Source: Zarea fungicola (lineage: Eukaryota > Ascomycota > Sordariomycetes > Hypocreales > Cordycipitaceae). Taken from it: 64,000 bases of DNA. The stretch lies in contig FWCC01000070.1 in the NCBI GenBank assembly GCA_900169235.1, positions 62,001-126,000 of the forward strand. Direction: 5' to 3'. Positions 34,877-47,024 of this stretch are shown here, piece by piece. The notes beneath the pieces are model-generated. The model ran no database searches and was not told the DNA's origin. It worked only from the letters and a program-made list of their open reading frames with translations. Made by a program: the position numbers and the translations under genes. How positions within the stretch are numbered: the stretch's first letter is position 1; every line of letters begins with the position of its first letter.

Positions 34877-36166
34877 ATGTCGACAGGCCCTTGTCCTGTT
34901 CGAGCAGAGCCAACGTAAGATTCTTTCCGACAGCAAAAGCCTCCGCACGTCGCTAACATTCGCGCTAGGCTCTCCTTTACGCAAGGATTCATAGTTGGTC
35001 AGATTTCCGTGGTTGTGATACTGGCGGCTTTTATAAAGTTCTTTATATTTGGAGATCCGCCTTCCCCAGATGTAACAGCATCACTCCGTGCAACCGAACG
35101 TCGGTCGAGGACTCTGGCACACAAGCAGTCTCTACTGACACTTAGATCTCAAGGGCATCGTCACGGTCAAGGATTAACTCGCAAGAAGTCGACTGTTCTT
35201 CGAAGTCCACCAGCCCTTACAATCGGCTCTATTCTGAGCAAAACCTACTATAATGTAGACAGTCACCAACCAGAGAGCTTGGACTGGTTCAACGTTTTGG
35301 TGGGCCAAACAATTGCCCAGTTTCGCAGTGACGCACAGCACGATGACGCTATTCTCAACTCCTTGACGAAGGCTCTCAACGGTACTTCTCGTCCAGACTT
35401 CCTTGATGAAATACGGGTAACGGAGCTAAGTCTGGGAGATGATTTCCCTATTTTCAGCAACTGTCGCATAATACCTGTCGATGAGGATGGTATCAGCATT
35501 GGGGCAGGAATTCGGTTTGATCCAGCCACGGCAGCGCGTGATGGTACACGTCTTCAGGCTCGAATGGATGTGGACTTGAGTGACATGCTTACGTTGGCGG
35601 TGGAAACAAAACTTCTCTTGAACTACCCCAAAAAGCTTTCCGCAATTCTTCCGGTGGCACTGGCTGTGTCAGTGGTTCGATTCAGCGGCACACTATCCAT
35701 CTCGTTTATTCCAAGTAACCCGTCTCAATCAACTCCAGCAATGATGACTTTCAATTTCCTCGATGACTATCGGTTGGACTTTTCCGTTAGAAGTCTACTA
35801 GGTAGCCGGTCTCGATTACAGGATGTCCCGAAAATTGCACAGCTTGTCGAAGCAAGACTGCATAGATGGTTCGATGAGCGAGCAGTGGAGCCACGATTTC
35901 AGGAGATTGCCCTCCCTAGCCTTTGGCCTCGCAAGAAAAACACGCGTGGCCCAGATGACGGGATGGGAGATGGTCCTGGTTCCATGAGCCGCGCTAAGGG
36001 TAAGGAAACTGAGCGGGACCTACGAGAAGACATCCGCCTAAGGGATTCTTCTGAGGACGTGGAGCTGAGAGACACGAGTTCTATACGCCGGAGACGGTCT
36101 TGGAGAGAGGACGATGACTACGTGATGCCTGGCTCACTGCCAAGCGCTAGGGTGGATGCACGGTGA
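34877..36166 (+). CDS. mmm1: ERMES complex subunit Mmm1 (SMP domain lipid-transfer protein)
   Basis: Two exons, 34877-34914 and 34969-36166 (54 bp intron with CTAAC branch), give 411 aa. A short lumenal N-terminus precedes one membrane segment at about residues 14-38 ([20 protein letters not shown] then FIKFFIFGD). A linker leads to the SMP domain: [17 protein letters not shown], then [39 protein letters not shown] and a final ARLHRWF helix. Mmm1 is the ER-anchored subunit tethering ER to mitochondria and moving phospholipids. The C-terminus is unusually Arg/Asp-rich and probably disordered. Confidence 0.96.
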
Positions 36167-36340
36167 TAACAGCGCTATCATACTAGCTTACTTGATAGTA
36201 CAATATTACTTTCGTCCTACGTGTCTAGTTGAGTAAGGTCGGTTTCTTAGTCGTCTCATATAATGAAACCTTTCTGGATTTGTTTGTTTGGTGCTTCCTG
36301 CATAGAAGTAAGCCACGACTTGCACTTCGTGATTTAAGTG

Positions 36341-37372
36341 TTAATTACGGAGTCCCGTCGAAGAATCCGTCAATGTATACAAGTTCTTCCACCAGAGCGC
36401 TAATCCCCCAACCAAAAGCATGTAGTACGGAATTGTCCATTTCAGCTGCGTGCTTTTGCTCGTTGCACTCGGGAGCCAGTACGGCTCCATATATCCCCAG
36501 ACACGGGGAAGACCAAGAGAGTTGCAGAAAGCATGCACAAGTATAACTGCAAGAAGAGACCCGGTTTGGAGGAAAAGGAACGTGGCATAAGCCCCAAATA
36601 TGGACGTATATCCAAGTTGGAGAACGGTGCGGGCTATCGCAGCGTAGATGGGTACCCTGGGATACATTATGCGAAACTCGTAGAAATGATGGATATGCGC
36701 GCCGCCAAAGGCCAGAGGCGACAGGAAGATGATACTCGACGAGCTGGCTTTGGCTAATAACAAAAGTGGGACTACGGCAGAGCGAAATAGACATTCTTCT
36801 GTAACTGGCCCCTGTGCCGAGTTAGCTGACTGGGCACATTGGGAATCGGTTTGTATCAATGCGCACGTACCGCGACAATATTTCGCCAGTCTGGCCAGCT
36901 CCGCCAGACATCTAGTAGCCCAGAGCCAAGATGCCGGCAACCTCCTTCGATGATCAGACTTTCGTAGAGAGGGCCAGCAAAAAGGATAGCTGTGAGCAAT
37001 AGAGCCTTGGCTGACTCGGTAAGGCGAATAGGCCAATACCCCATCATGTAGAGTGCAGTTTCCTTCTGGGAAAAATGGCATAGGATGATGAGCGTGACTG
37101 TCGAACAGGCTGTTGTAGAGAGTGTCACGGCTCGCACACGAGCTCGGATTGCAGCTGGGTCATCTCGAGACCGCGACGGGGATGGTCTTGTCGCGTCCGA
37201 TCCATAGAGCGGCAGCACATAGAGGATGGAGTACGCTACCTGTTTCTCCGATGTCAGCTACTGGGTAGCAATACCATCTCAACAAGCTTAGTGGCCTAAC
37301 CGTGGCATTATACGATTAACTTACCATCAGCCCGGAGGCCTGTAGGAGGCTCAGCTCAACTAGGAGTTCCAT
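36341..37372 (-). CDS. rce1: CAAX prenyl endopeptidase Rce1
   Basis: Three exons, 37325-37372, 36871-37239 and 36341-36811, give 295 aa. The catalytic set of the ABI/CPBP protease family is intact: EECLFR (Glu144, Glu145, Arg149), F-x3-H (Phe174, His178) and HAFCN (His232, Asn236). Multiple hydrophobic helices fit an ER membrane enzyme. Rce1 removes the AAX tripeptide from prenylated Ras, Rho and a-factor-like proteins. The introns are 85 and 59 bp. It converges on mmm1 with 174 bp between stop codons. Confidence 0.95.
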
Positions 37373-39778
37373 CGTTGCAGTGTTTGCAGTAGGTAGCAAT
37401 CAATATGAAAGCCCGTCTTCATGGACTTACTAAAGGTGTAGCAAGCTACGTATTACGTAGCTGGCCAGCGGACTACGATTTCTCCCCAGACCGGAAGTTT
37501 GCGATGCCTGCTCCGGCTTTGTATGTCTACTGTGGGGCCGCAGGGCTAATTAAGCATTGGTATCCTCTTGATTTACTCCCACATACCCTGGAGTCCTGGA
37601 CAAGTTGCCTTTCTCCCTATGATTAGCGCTGTATTTTGAGCAGTGCTGAATTACATTTCTGGCTAGGGAGGCTATGAGTGTGCTTCAGCGCGAACTGTGT
37701 GATGTTTGTTTAACATAATAAAGAAGTGTCTAAATATTTGAAAAGGGAGGGAGGGGTAGAAGTCAACTTGTCTCGTTCGGGTATAGCAAATGTTTATTTA
37801 TTGATGCAAGGCAAGACACAGGTAGGTATATGAAGTTGTTGCTTGCGTTGCTCTGCGGAGGAAACCGTCGAGTTTGCAGTGGGCTCGGCGCGTTACGCGT
37901 TGACTGGACAGACGCGTACTAAAATTACTCCTGCATATTGTAATTTCAGAATCATGCACGTCGCAGATACGACCGGATGTGGCGGTTCGCTAGCTTCGAG
38001 GCTCGCTCATGCGGTACTGGCCAGCCTTCAGTGTTACGAAATGCTGAACTACGGAGCCACCCAGTTGCGGTTTCATTAGGCGCTGGAGGGACATTGCCAG
38101 TGCCGTTGCGACTTCATTGGCAATTACGCCCAATTCCCACGCCATGTGCCTAATTACTAAGATGTAACGGGAATTGCAAATTCAGTAGCGGTGCGCCTTG
38201 CTGATTATATTGTATATGGCAGACATTCTCGTACTGGCTGCCTAACTCCTGCTTCGTTTATACACATTGCTAGTGGTCGGTGATTTGATGTCTGTAGAGC
38301 ATAACTTAGGGGTTGACTAGTTGTTGCTGGTAGTAATGCCACATAGTCGCCCGTACAAGTAGCGGTGTACTACGGTGCTAACAAATTACATAGGTACACC
38401 GTACAAGTTAACTAAACTAGTAGGGTTAGTAGTTCGGGAGCGTGGCGCTTTCAAGCCCCTTCGGGTTCAACCAACACGCAACTACGTACCTATCTAGGTA
38501 TGTACTTGGCCGACTCCAGCTGCTACCGACCGGCCACCAGCATGGCAGCCCAGATATATACCAGGCATGACATAAACCAAAAGAAAAAGAACCATATAGT
38601 CTCAACCGAAAACACGACGAGATGCCAGCAGGACCGAAAAGGCTGCTTCTTATTCAGGGTAGCAGACTGTCGTTTCTGGACTACTGATCTGCAAAAAAGT
38701 ACCGTACGGGGTGCATGACCAGGCAATACGCTGCGCACGCAGTACATTAGTTGACCTACTTGTACGTGGTATGTACCACAGCCAGACGCTTGCGGTCTAC
38801 CATGTCTTGACGCAAATGTCAAAACCAAATCTTTGTGGGGGAGCCAAACACCAAAAAGCCCCCACAGCCCTGACACGGCCATCTGGTCTCACTCACTCAC
38901 CGCCGCAAGACAAAGCAAGAGTCCCAGTGCTACATTGTGATAGTATTCCCAGAGCTCTCCATGCGCCCTTGTTCGCCCAATAAACGGGCAGCGCAAAATG
39001 GAGTCGGAGTGGCTCCTCCATGCAGCTGGTTATTAAACCTACGCCACTAGCTGCAGTTACCGCCTTGGCCCCCCTGTGCTGCGGAACTTCCAGGTCAGAC
39101 AGTTGAGGTATCGCACCTCCCGCGACCATTGACCAGTGCTCCCTGTCCCAGAACTTGCGGTCATGCCACAAAGGAGTTCGTTGGTGGTGTATCCGGAACT
39201 GTCCATCTTAGACAGCCCAAACTCCGTCTTGTGTCATCGTGCCTCTCTTGTCCTCTCACAGCCAAACCTCCACCTCCTTTCTCTTCACATTTTTTCTCAC
39301 TCCCCAAGTTAATTTTTAATTTCTTTGTCATATACGCTCATTAACATCTAATTTCTCACATTTGTACTTTGGTACTTCCATCGTTTGCCTGCTGTACTCT
39401 ATTATCCCACCAACGCCAGTCTCAACGACACCACTTCGTATTTCAGCTCATCAGCATACTATCCAGACATTTACACATAAGCCTCTCGGTGCAGAAGGCA
39501 GAATTATCGTTGAGCACAACGAACTTCCAATCTGTCCCCGAGTCACCACTAAGATAAACAATTTTCACACCAAAGCCAAAAACTTCAGACCATCGCCGGC
39601 CAAGTCATCTGAGTCAAATATATCCACGCCACAGAAAACCAGAGACGCTGGCTTGAATCCAATTCCAAAAGACCCAGTTAACAGGATATCTCGTCGCTAA
39701 CTGCACATCATCGGCCAGTCAGCTTACTGTGCTATGGGCTGGGCACCCCAAACGACAATCGCCTAAGTGCGTCACGTC
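37373..39778. other. 2.4 kb divergent intergenic region rce1 / Ser-rich membrane protein
   Basis: No family-like frame is seen. Around 39230-39380 the + strand is pyrimidine-rich (CTCTCTTGTCCTCTC, CTTTCTCTTCAC), which looks like a core promoter or leader of the rightward gene. A 112-codon frame at 39362-39700 of low-complexity composition may be part of that leader. TAGGTAC words occur near 38390 and 38490. Confidence 0.45.
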
Positions 39779-42318
39779 ATGTCAACGCAACAGAGGATGC
39801 CCTTGCAGGATTATACCAATCTGCAAAGCAACTTACAAATCCGTATTGTGCCATACAGCCCTCCTCGCCTCAGTTCCGAATGCTCTACCACAGCGCACCC
39901 GGCAGCAGATACATGCAGCCTGGCATCCGGATCACCACCAGCAAATATTGAAGTGCACCAACACGACACACCACTCGCACATCGCCGTGCCGCCGAGTCT
40001 AGCCCGGTAGTATCAAGTCCGATATCGCCAATTGGGCCTTACTCACAATCTGGTAGCCAAGACGGAGACAAGCGTAGAGCCAGTACTGCCCGACGGCCCT
40101 CTACCTCATCCTCAGCTCGTCGTCTGAAGCATGTTATCAATGTACACGCAGATAAAACATTCTCACTCTTGCCGCAAACTGAACTCGAGTCCAGCTCCGT
40201 ATACTCGAACTCGTTTCTGAACTCGACAGTCACAAATAGCACCTTTGGGCGGAACTCGTCAGTTACACTCAGCTACGGTAGGCGAAGTTCAACTTTGCCA
40301 CCTCAGCAGGAGGACTCTGCCCCAACTTCCCCAGAAAGCCAAAGAACGCCACCCAAATTTCTGCAAAAGAGTACTGCGAGTACCTTGTCCCCGTGGAATT
40401 ACGAATTTGTCGGAGGCTTGCGCAAAGTACATCAGAACACACCAGATTCAGAATCCAGCGCGGGCTTGTCACCCGTCGTCTCACCTCGCTCAACTCACGC
40501 ACCATTGCCAGACATAGAAAAGTATGGGTTCGATTACAGTCAGTTGTCTATACTACGGAAACCATTACCGGGGTCCTTCACACCCAGTCTTAGAAAGTCA
40601 GCTAGTGGAAATTTCACCATTGTGAAACAAACACTGCCAAATGCCGCACTTCACTTGAAATCCTCTCTCGATTTCGACAATATTTCGCCATCTGGTAGCC
40701 AAAATTACCGCGTTCTTGCTGATTCTGGCTCCTCAGATTATTCCCTTGGTAGCCAGTCGCGTCCAAGAACCGAGGATAGCGAACCAAACTACATCAAGCA
40801 TGATGACCGACTTTCCCCGTCGACTGGAGGGAAGAGTATTAATGCAGGGCTCAAATACCAATTCTCTCGAGAGAGTCTGATTGTACCACCACTAAAGACA
40901 GCCAGGAAGCTCTTTGGTGACGGACCAGTGTCCATCAAACTTCCACGAGGAAGGTCTTCACCAAAATTTCGTGCCGCTTGGTCTGCTGTGCTCAATCAAG
41001 ATGCTACACGGGCCATGTTTGGTTCCAGGCTATATCCTACGAGGCGTCGCAACTCAAGTGTGACCCGAGAGGCCGGATCGGCCGCGGCTACGCCAAGAAG
41101 CAACCAGTATCAAAACCAACCGCCGTTATCCACAGTGATGTCGGAAAGCGAAGTAGAAAGCGAACGTATATCGTATTCACTGTCTGCATTTGTCGCTGAA
41201 GCAAGCATAGCTAGACAGAGCGCAGAACTTGCAGGTGACGACATGGACTGTGGCGAGTACTCCTTTACCAGACAGGTCACCCCAACATCAGAGCCAGTCG
41301 ATTGGCCCCAAGCCGCCTACGGCAGAGGGAAAGAGCACGTCCTAAACTCGCCAAGCTTTCGTCTAGTTGGAGATCAAGACGAGCATGGCGACGGCTTGAC
41401 GGATCTGCGTGAACTTGTCCACCACAGACCGTCACGACGCGGCGGATTCTCGGGTATAGTTCCTACCTATGCTGCCGATCGCAACTTACTGTCCTCGGCT
41501 AGCGGCAGGGCCACCAACTGGGCTATTCCAGCATGGGCAAGGTAAGATATTAAAGGTGAAGAAAGCAGCCGTTTTGATGAAGCTGACTTAGGGGGCAGGC
41601 TATACTATGGCGGTGGTGAACACCGATTTCTCACACATCAAGCGTCCCGAGATTCTATCCGCTCTTGGTACACAAACAGCCAAACAGGGGGCTCCCAACG
41701 CAGACGGTCTCCAAGCGTAGAGCGGGCTGGATTTTCTTCTCAGCATCAACTGGGCTGCCCTTCCTCAAGAGAGGGTAGACCTCCAGTCAGCCTCAAGCGA
41801 TCAAATCCTGACATGTCGTGGGCTCGAACGCTCAAGAAGCAGACATCAAGCTTGTGGTCACCGCATCTTCGAAGAGATAAGCGGGCCAGCACTTATGGGA
41901 TCTGGGACCCACCAGCTGGAGCGCTGCCGGTAGAAGGATGCATTACAGCGAAACGAAATGTCCAGGTGGTCCTCTTCATATCGGGGTTTCTCTTCCCAAT
42001 CGGTTTGTGCCAGGACCAGATGACTCCCTTGGATCTGTGTCGGCTAACATGATGTTTACACTAGCTTGGATGGTGGCGGCCTTCCTCCCGCTACCGGCAA
42101 ACCGCGGGCTCGTCGAAAAGGACTTTCCGAGCACGAGCCATATTGACCTCACCGAGGTCGACGTTGTAAGCCCAGCTCAGCTTACCAAAGAAATCGCTCT
42201 CTACAATCGCACAAAATGGTGGAGAGATCTCAACAGAGCAATGTCTGTCATTGGACTGCTTATTATTGGCGCACTTGCTGTTCTTGTTGCACTCGGCGTG
42301 CAACAACGGTGGCAGTAA
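39779..42318 (+). CDS. Uncharacterised Ser-rich protein with two C-terminal membrane segments
   Basis: Three exons, 39779-41541, 41599-42002 and 42065-42318, give 806 aa. About 690 residues of Ser/Thr/Pro/Arg-rich, probably disordered cytosolic chain precede two hydrophobic helices. One is VQVVLFISGFLFPIAWMVAA, assembled across the 42003-42064 intron (CTAAC branch). The second is VIGLLIIGALAVLVALGV near the C-terminus, with a polar linker (YNRTKWWRDLNRA) just before it. This layout matches a widely conserved but unnamed Pezizomycotina protein family; I know of no function. Many SP/TP sites suggest heavy phosphorylation. Splice joints restore frame and the first hydrophobic helix, which supports the model. 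Confidence 0.8.
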
Positions 42319-43020
42319 GCCCATATGGGCCGTTAATTGATCCTCCAAGAACGAACAGACATCGATCATCAATACCGCATTCATTCAACCATTTCTTCTT
42401 TGCTTGATTAAGTGTTTTTTAACGAAAATTATGGAGCTCTTTCGCCAATGATGAGCCATTTCAACGATACACCAAGACCTACGCCAAGACCTACGACGTA
42501 CGATATTCGTATGACATTGATACCTTTACAACTTTCCTTTAATATTTCCTGTCTTTCCTGACTAGATTTCTTGCGTTTTGACTCTACATGATTGGAGAAA
42601 GGATGAGCTCAAAGGATACAAAACTGTAACGAAACTCCTCCGAACTCGGCGCGAACTGTGTGATAAATGACATTGAACCCCTCCCTTTCTGTACGATACA
42701 ATGCCAGACCAAACACGGAAAGATTCTAGTCTGAAGACTGTTTGATAACTTGGGCTAGCCATCTTTCTTCTCTACCATGGATGAAGGACATCTGACGCTT
42801 CTATGATATATTTGTAACGCTATTTCTATGTCCTGTTACTGCTTGTTTAAATAATTTGAATACAATTAATGGGTTTTGGCCTCGCCTTGTTATATAGTCT
42901 TTTCTGCTCCTTGATCCGTTGTATCGAGTACCCTAGGCAGATGGTAAGTGGCAAGCTCAAGGTGTCGTCTGTGACTATCTCTGTAGGGCATCATAGCCAA
43001 GCCTACCTTTGACGCAGGTA
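42319..43020. other. Convergent 3' intergenic region
   Basis: 702 bp between stop codons of the Ser-rich protein gene and the acyltransferase gene. A 12-bp duplication (CCAAGACCTACG twice) lies near 42472-42495. No gene is recognised. Confidence 0.5.
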
Positions 43021-44902
43021 TCAATAAGTCTTCCTTGTGAGTGCCTCCACCTCACTGCGAAGCTCTTCCATGGCCTCTGAGATATCCCGCTCAGGATCCT
43101 TTGATATACCCAGAATTGGATCTTTGCCTGTGAGACTTTCATTGCTCGCTGATCTTACGAGTTTAGCGCGTGCCTTCCCTTGTCGCTTCTCGAGTTGGTT
43201 CTTGAGAAAAGCCTTTCCAGGTGAAGCGAAGAAGGCAAGGGACATAACGGTCCATATGAGAGCGTAAAAGTAAACTCGAGACCACGCCAAGATAGAACCT
43301 CTGAAGCTGAGCACCAAAAAAGGCATTGTAGTAAAGGCAAAAGTTGCCTGAGTAATGAAAAGACTTGCCAAGTCATAGTACTTTTTGTTTTTTGTTGGGG
43401 CACCAGTAGATGCGTCTAGGAAGAACGGTCTAACATGTCGGCGGAAATCTGTGACAACATCAGTACACCCAGAGCAGTTTGTACGCATGCATTGCGGGAG
43501 GAATAAACGATGTTACACTTACTCTTCGCTGAGGTCTGAATTAAACTCGCAAGAATGAAGCTGAGGTAGTAGCCGGGATGGAATCCGTGCCAGAGAGCAC
43601 TTGTAGCAAAAGTGATGAGGCTTGCCCGGAAACCTGGTTTTTTGCCACGGGGAGTAACGCGAAGGTATACGTAGTTGCGCAGCCAGTTATTAGTATTCAT
43701 ATTCCAGCCACCAAGAAAAGCGCGAGGATTTTGCGCCGTCTCGACAGCGAGCGGGTCGATGTTCTGAAGGCGATTCCACGAAACTTTACCCGTGACAGGG
43801 TCTACGCCATTGTAACCAAGACCAGCTAGAATGCAGGCACCCTCAGTTAAGGTCCAAACGCCGTAGTATTTTAACCGTGCAACAACTCCAGTCATATACA
43901 TGATGAAGACGCGACGGATAAGACCATGGTGTATGTATGAATTAGAGGTCAGCTCTTCATGGCTGAACGTGCCTGCGAAGGACACAAAGAGAGCGACCCA
44001 GACGAGGCCAGTACCAGCCTTAATTATAGCAGGTGTGCCGCTCCGGGGGATCTTACGCTTCTTCCGTGATGGAGGCTTCTTTGATGGATCAACCCCATCA
44101 GGGATGTCAAACATGGTGGTGTCAATCCATCGCTGGTAATCGACATAGTCAAACGCTGGACCAGCGAGAAGAGAAGGGAAAAACATGACATAGGCGCTGT
44201 AGTCCAACAGACCTGGTAGTTCCTTCAAAGCGCGCTCGTTTTGAAAGTCGGAGAGCTGGTCTTGCGGGATTTGGCCATCCGCGATATTCCAACAGAAAGC
44301 ACTGAGCTTCATGAGGAGCACCATTTGCGCGCCGGTGATATCGATAACAGATGGGTCATTCAAAATTTGGCGCTGAATATGGCTGATAGACATGTGTGCC
44401 ATCACAAACAAAAACGCCAACCATGGCATATATGGGCTCTTGCGCATGTATTTTGCAATGCAGTAGGTGCCGCCAGCACTGATGACGATGGTACGGATAC
44501 CACTCCATAGATCAAACAGGCCAACGAGGTAGAAAACAGATATACTACATTATAAGCATGATTTCTTGCTTAGGAAACTCAAAGGGGTATCCTACCTGAT
44601 AATAAATAAATTCTTGTATGCCGGCTTTGCGTCAGGGATGCGCTTGAGCAGTGCAGCGAGTGGGTAGGATAGCAAAAATGAAACGATAATCTTGACTACA
44701 GAATTATATTTTAACAGACAGCAGCTTAAGAGAGCATTGAATAGACACGTACGCTCGTCAGGGGACGATCCTACCGTGCTCGAAAGAGCTAGAAATGCTG
44801 TGCGCTCCAGTTAGCCAGGGCCGTGGAAGCTTCCTAGTTGAAGACTTTTTGGTGGCAGCAGTCAATGCCAGAGAACGTACGCTTGTGAAGGAGAGTGATC
44901 AT
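43021..44902 (-). CDS. ale1: MBOAT lysophospholipid acyltransferase (Ale1/Lpt1-like)
   Basis: Five exons, 44881-44902, 44753-44797, 44596-44695, 43523-44544 and 43021-43448, give 538 aa. The first exon encodes only seven residues, yet all joints close in frame and give PDELKIIVSFLLSYPLAALL, typical of the family start. The MBOAT core is clear: FFPSLLAGPAFDYVDYQRWI, GGWNMNTNNWLRNYVYLR (conserved Asn region) and SALWHGFHPGYY with the catalytic His375. Many hydrophobic helices fit an ER membrane protein. It reacylates lysophospholipids with acyl-CoA in the Lands cycle. The C-terminal tail is charged and cytosolic. Confidence 0.93.
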
Positions 44903-45536
44903 TGTAGTGGTTTTCACATGCGCAAGGTTCACGACCAGATTGCAACGGGTGTAAGGTAAGAGTTGGCTGATGCAAGAACTTCGGCCAGGGCAAAATTAGT
45001 CTCCAGCTGCAGAGCATTGCGTGCGAGATGGCTAGGGAGTGGATCAGGCGCCAGCTGCTCTGAACATTATCAAGGGCGTGTATACACCTAGTACCCATTA
45101 AAGGTAGGTCATAACAGCTGTTGTACATGTGGGCCTAGTCAGATGCCACGGTTGGCACTCGCGGCACTCGGCGAACACTGGCAAAGGTGAAGGTAATGTA
45201 TTAAAAAAAGAAAGAAACAAAAATTCAACAAAAGACTGCAAAAAACAAGACGCGGAATGAAGGGAATGTGGCCATACACTGCCGGCTCTGCTACAGCGAG
45301 ACCAGCTAAATTGCAGAGTCCTAGCCACTGCCTGGCTGCTATTCAGGGAGTTCGCCAGCTTGCTTGTCTGGAAGAAGGAAGAATTTATTCAAGCTAACCT
45401 TTCGCAGACTTACCGCTAGCTATCGTACGTGAAAAAAATGGCATGAATTAGTAGTAAGACTAGACGCTGTCCTAAAGAGAAGATACTCACAAGGGGCAGG
45501 TCATGACTACCCGTGTGAGTCTGCGTACAGTGAGCG
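44903..45536. other. Intergenic region upstream of ale1
   Basis: 634 bp between the ale1 start codon and the stop codon of the short-chain dehydrogenase, both leftward genes. Short frames (44862-45128, 45098-45328, both -) show no family resemblance. Nothing else is seen. Confidence 0.5.
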
Positions 45537-46574
45537 CTATGAGCTAGTCTCCAGGTTGCTGTCTTTGTTTTCTTCATCCTTTTCGCCTGTTGGCGAGACA
45601 AAGTTTAAATGCTTCCAATCCTCGAGTTCCTCCGTCACCGAGCGCATCCTGTCACGTATGCTTTCGATGGCGTAACTTCCCAGTAGTAGACGGAGTGGTG
45701 GATAGGAACAATGGGCAAGCTGCCACACAAGCTCAGCACATTTTACTGCACTTGTCGGTTGTCGATCCCCCAGCCACTGCACAATTCGTTTGGCGTGTAA
45801 GGCAGGAGATGTCTCGTCTGCATATCCATCGCTGGGGGGCTTGATAAAGAAATGACCCCAGGTAGGTAAGGGGTTATCTGAGCTTTCATTTATGGGCTCG
45901 TCACGGCGAACAAAGCCTGGCTCAATAAGGGTCGCCTTGATACAGAAAGTATCAGTCTCATAGAGCATAGCCTCGATAAGACCCTCGACAGCATACTTGG
46001 TCGCGCAATAGGGTCCAAGTCCAGGAACTCCGAGAGCACCGGACGTGGAGCTAAATATGAGATACCTGCCGTTGTTTTGCCGTCGAAAGTAGGGAAGAGT
46101 AGCATGAATTATGTGTAATGTGCCCATGAAATTGGTTTCAAACTGGTTGCGTAGGTCGTGCTCATCTTGATCCTCGCATGAACCAATGACGCCATATCCC
46201 GAACAGTTTGCGACCACGTCAATGTGACCAAAATGATCGAGAGTACGCCTAACAGCCTTCAAGACCGACTCACGGGACCTCACATCACATAGAGCTCCCA
46301 GACAATTATCGTGAATATTGGCCATTTCATCAGCACTGGATTCGAATACTCTGCCGATGGAGGCGACGTAGTCCCCTTTGGACAAGGCAGACTTCACAAG
46401 AGACCGACCCATATGCCCAGTGCCACCGAAAACCTACTGCAGTTATTAGTAGTGGCCCTCTTAGCGCCGGTTTCAGAAGCGTACAATCCAGACAAGCGGT
46501 TTTGTTGGGTTCAAACAAGGCTCACAACTAGCCGGCAATTGAAGCCGCGGCTTGCCGTCATCAGGGGCGTCCAT
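45537..46574 (-). CDS. Short-chain dehydrogenase/reductase
   Basis: Two exons, 46485-46574 and 45537-46433, give 328 aa. The 51 bp intron (GTACGC donor, ACTAATAAC branch) splits the cofactor motif: KPLVWI joins VFGGTGHMG, giving the Rossmann GGTGHMG at residues 33-39. CDVRSRE (79-85) binds the adenine. NCSGYG (106-111) replaces the usual NNAG. The catalytic Ser159, Tyr172 and Lys176 (YCATK) are intact. It is a classical SDR of the kind related to retinol/oxidoreductase-type fungal enzymes. Substrate unknown. The 30-residue N-terminal leader contains two Cys and several Pro and has no clear targeting pattern. Confidence 0.85.
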
Positions 46575-47024
46575 TTTCGCTTTGTTACGCTAAACTGACA
46601 GTTAAGCACCACAGGATCCTGTTCTCACTACCGGTCGATTCGAATGCTGGAAGTGTTACACTACTATGAAAACGAGATATGTTGATATAATACGGTGGAA
46701 TGTTGGATGCGCTATGTACTTAGTTACCCAGGTGCACGATTCAGGGTGGCGGCTGTTCTGGGCGAACTGCCGAGGGCCCTGTTTAAAAAGAGGAGTTCTG
46801 GTGCCCCACTTCCACCAGAGGAGGTTGACAGGTTGTAAAAGAGTTCTGGGCACGTTATAGTAACCTAAGTGCATTGTAACTCGTGGGAATTGTAAGCAGA
46901 TCTATCTCTTAATATGAACTAGCAACCGACTTGTGATTGCATTAGCGTCTTTGTATTGATTTTCTCCCTCAAGCGCCTGCTTTTCGAACAACCCGAATCG
47001 TATGTTATTGTACTTGATATATCA
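46575..47024. other. Intergenic region upstream of the SDR gene
   Basis: 450 bp between the SDR start codon and the acireductone dioxygenase stop codon. No gene or conspicuous motif is seen. Confidence 0.45.

Noticed and set aside
39362..39700. 112-codon frame upstream of the Ser-rich membrane protein
   Set aside because: Low complexity and no family; treated as possible 5' leader of the next gene.
46620..46650. TTCGAATGC word suggesting a tRNA B box
   Set aside because: Does not fit the GGTTCRANTCC consensus and no A box or cloverleaf arms could be found around it.
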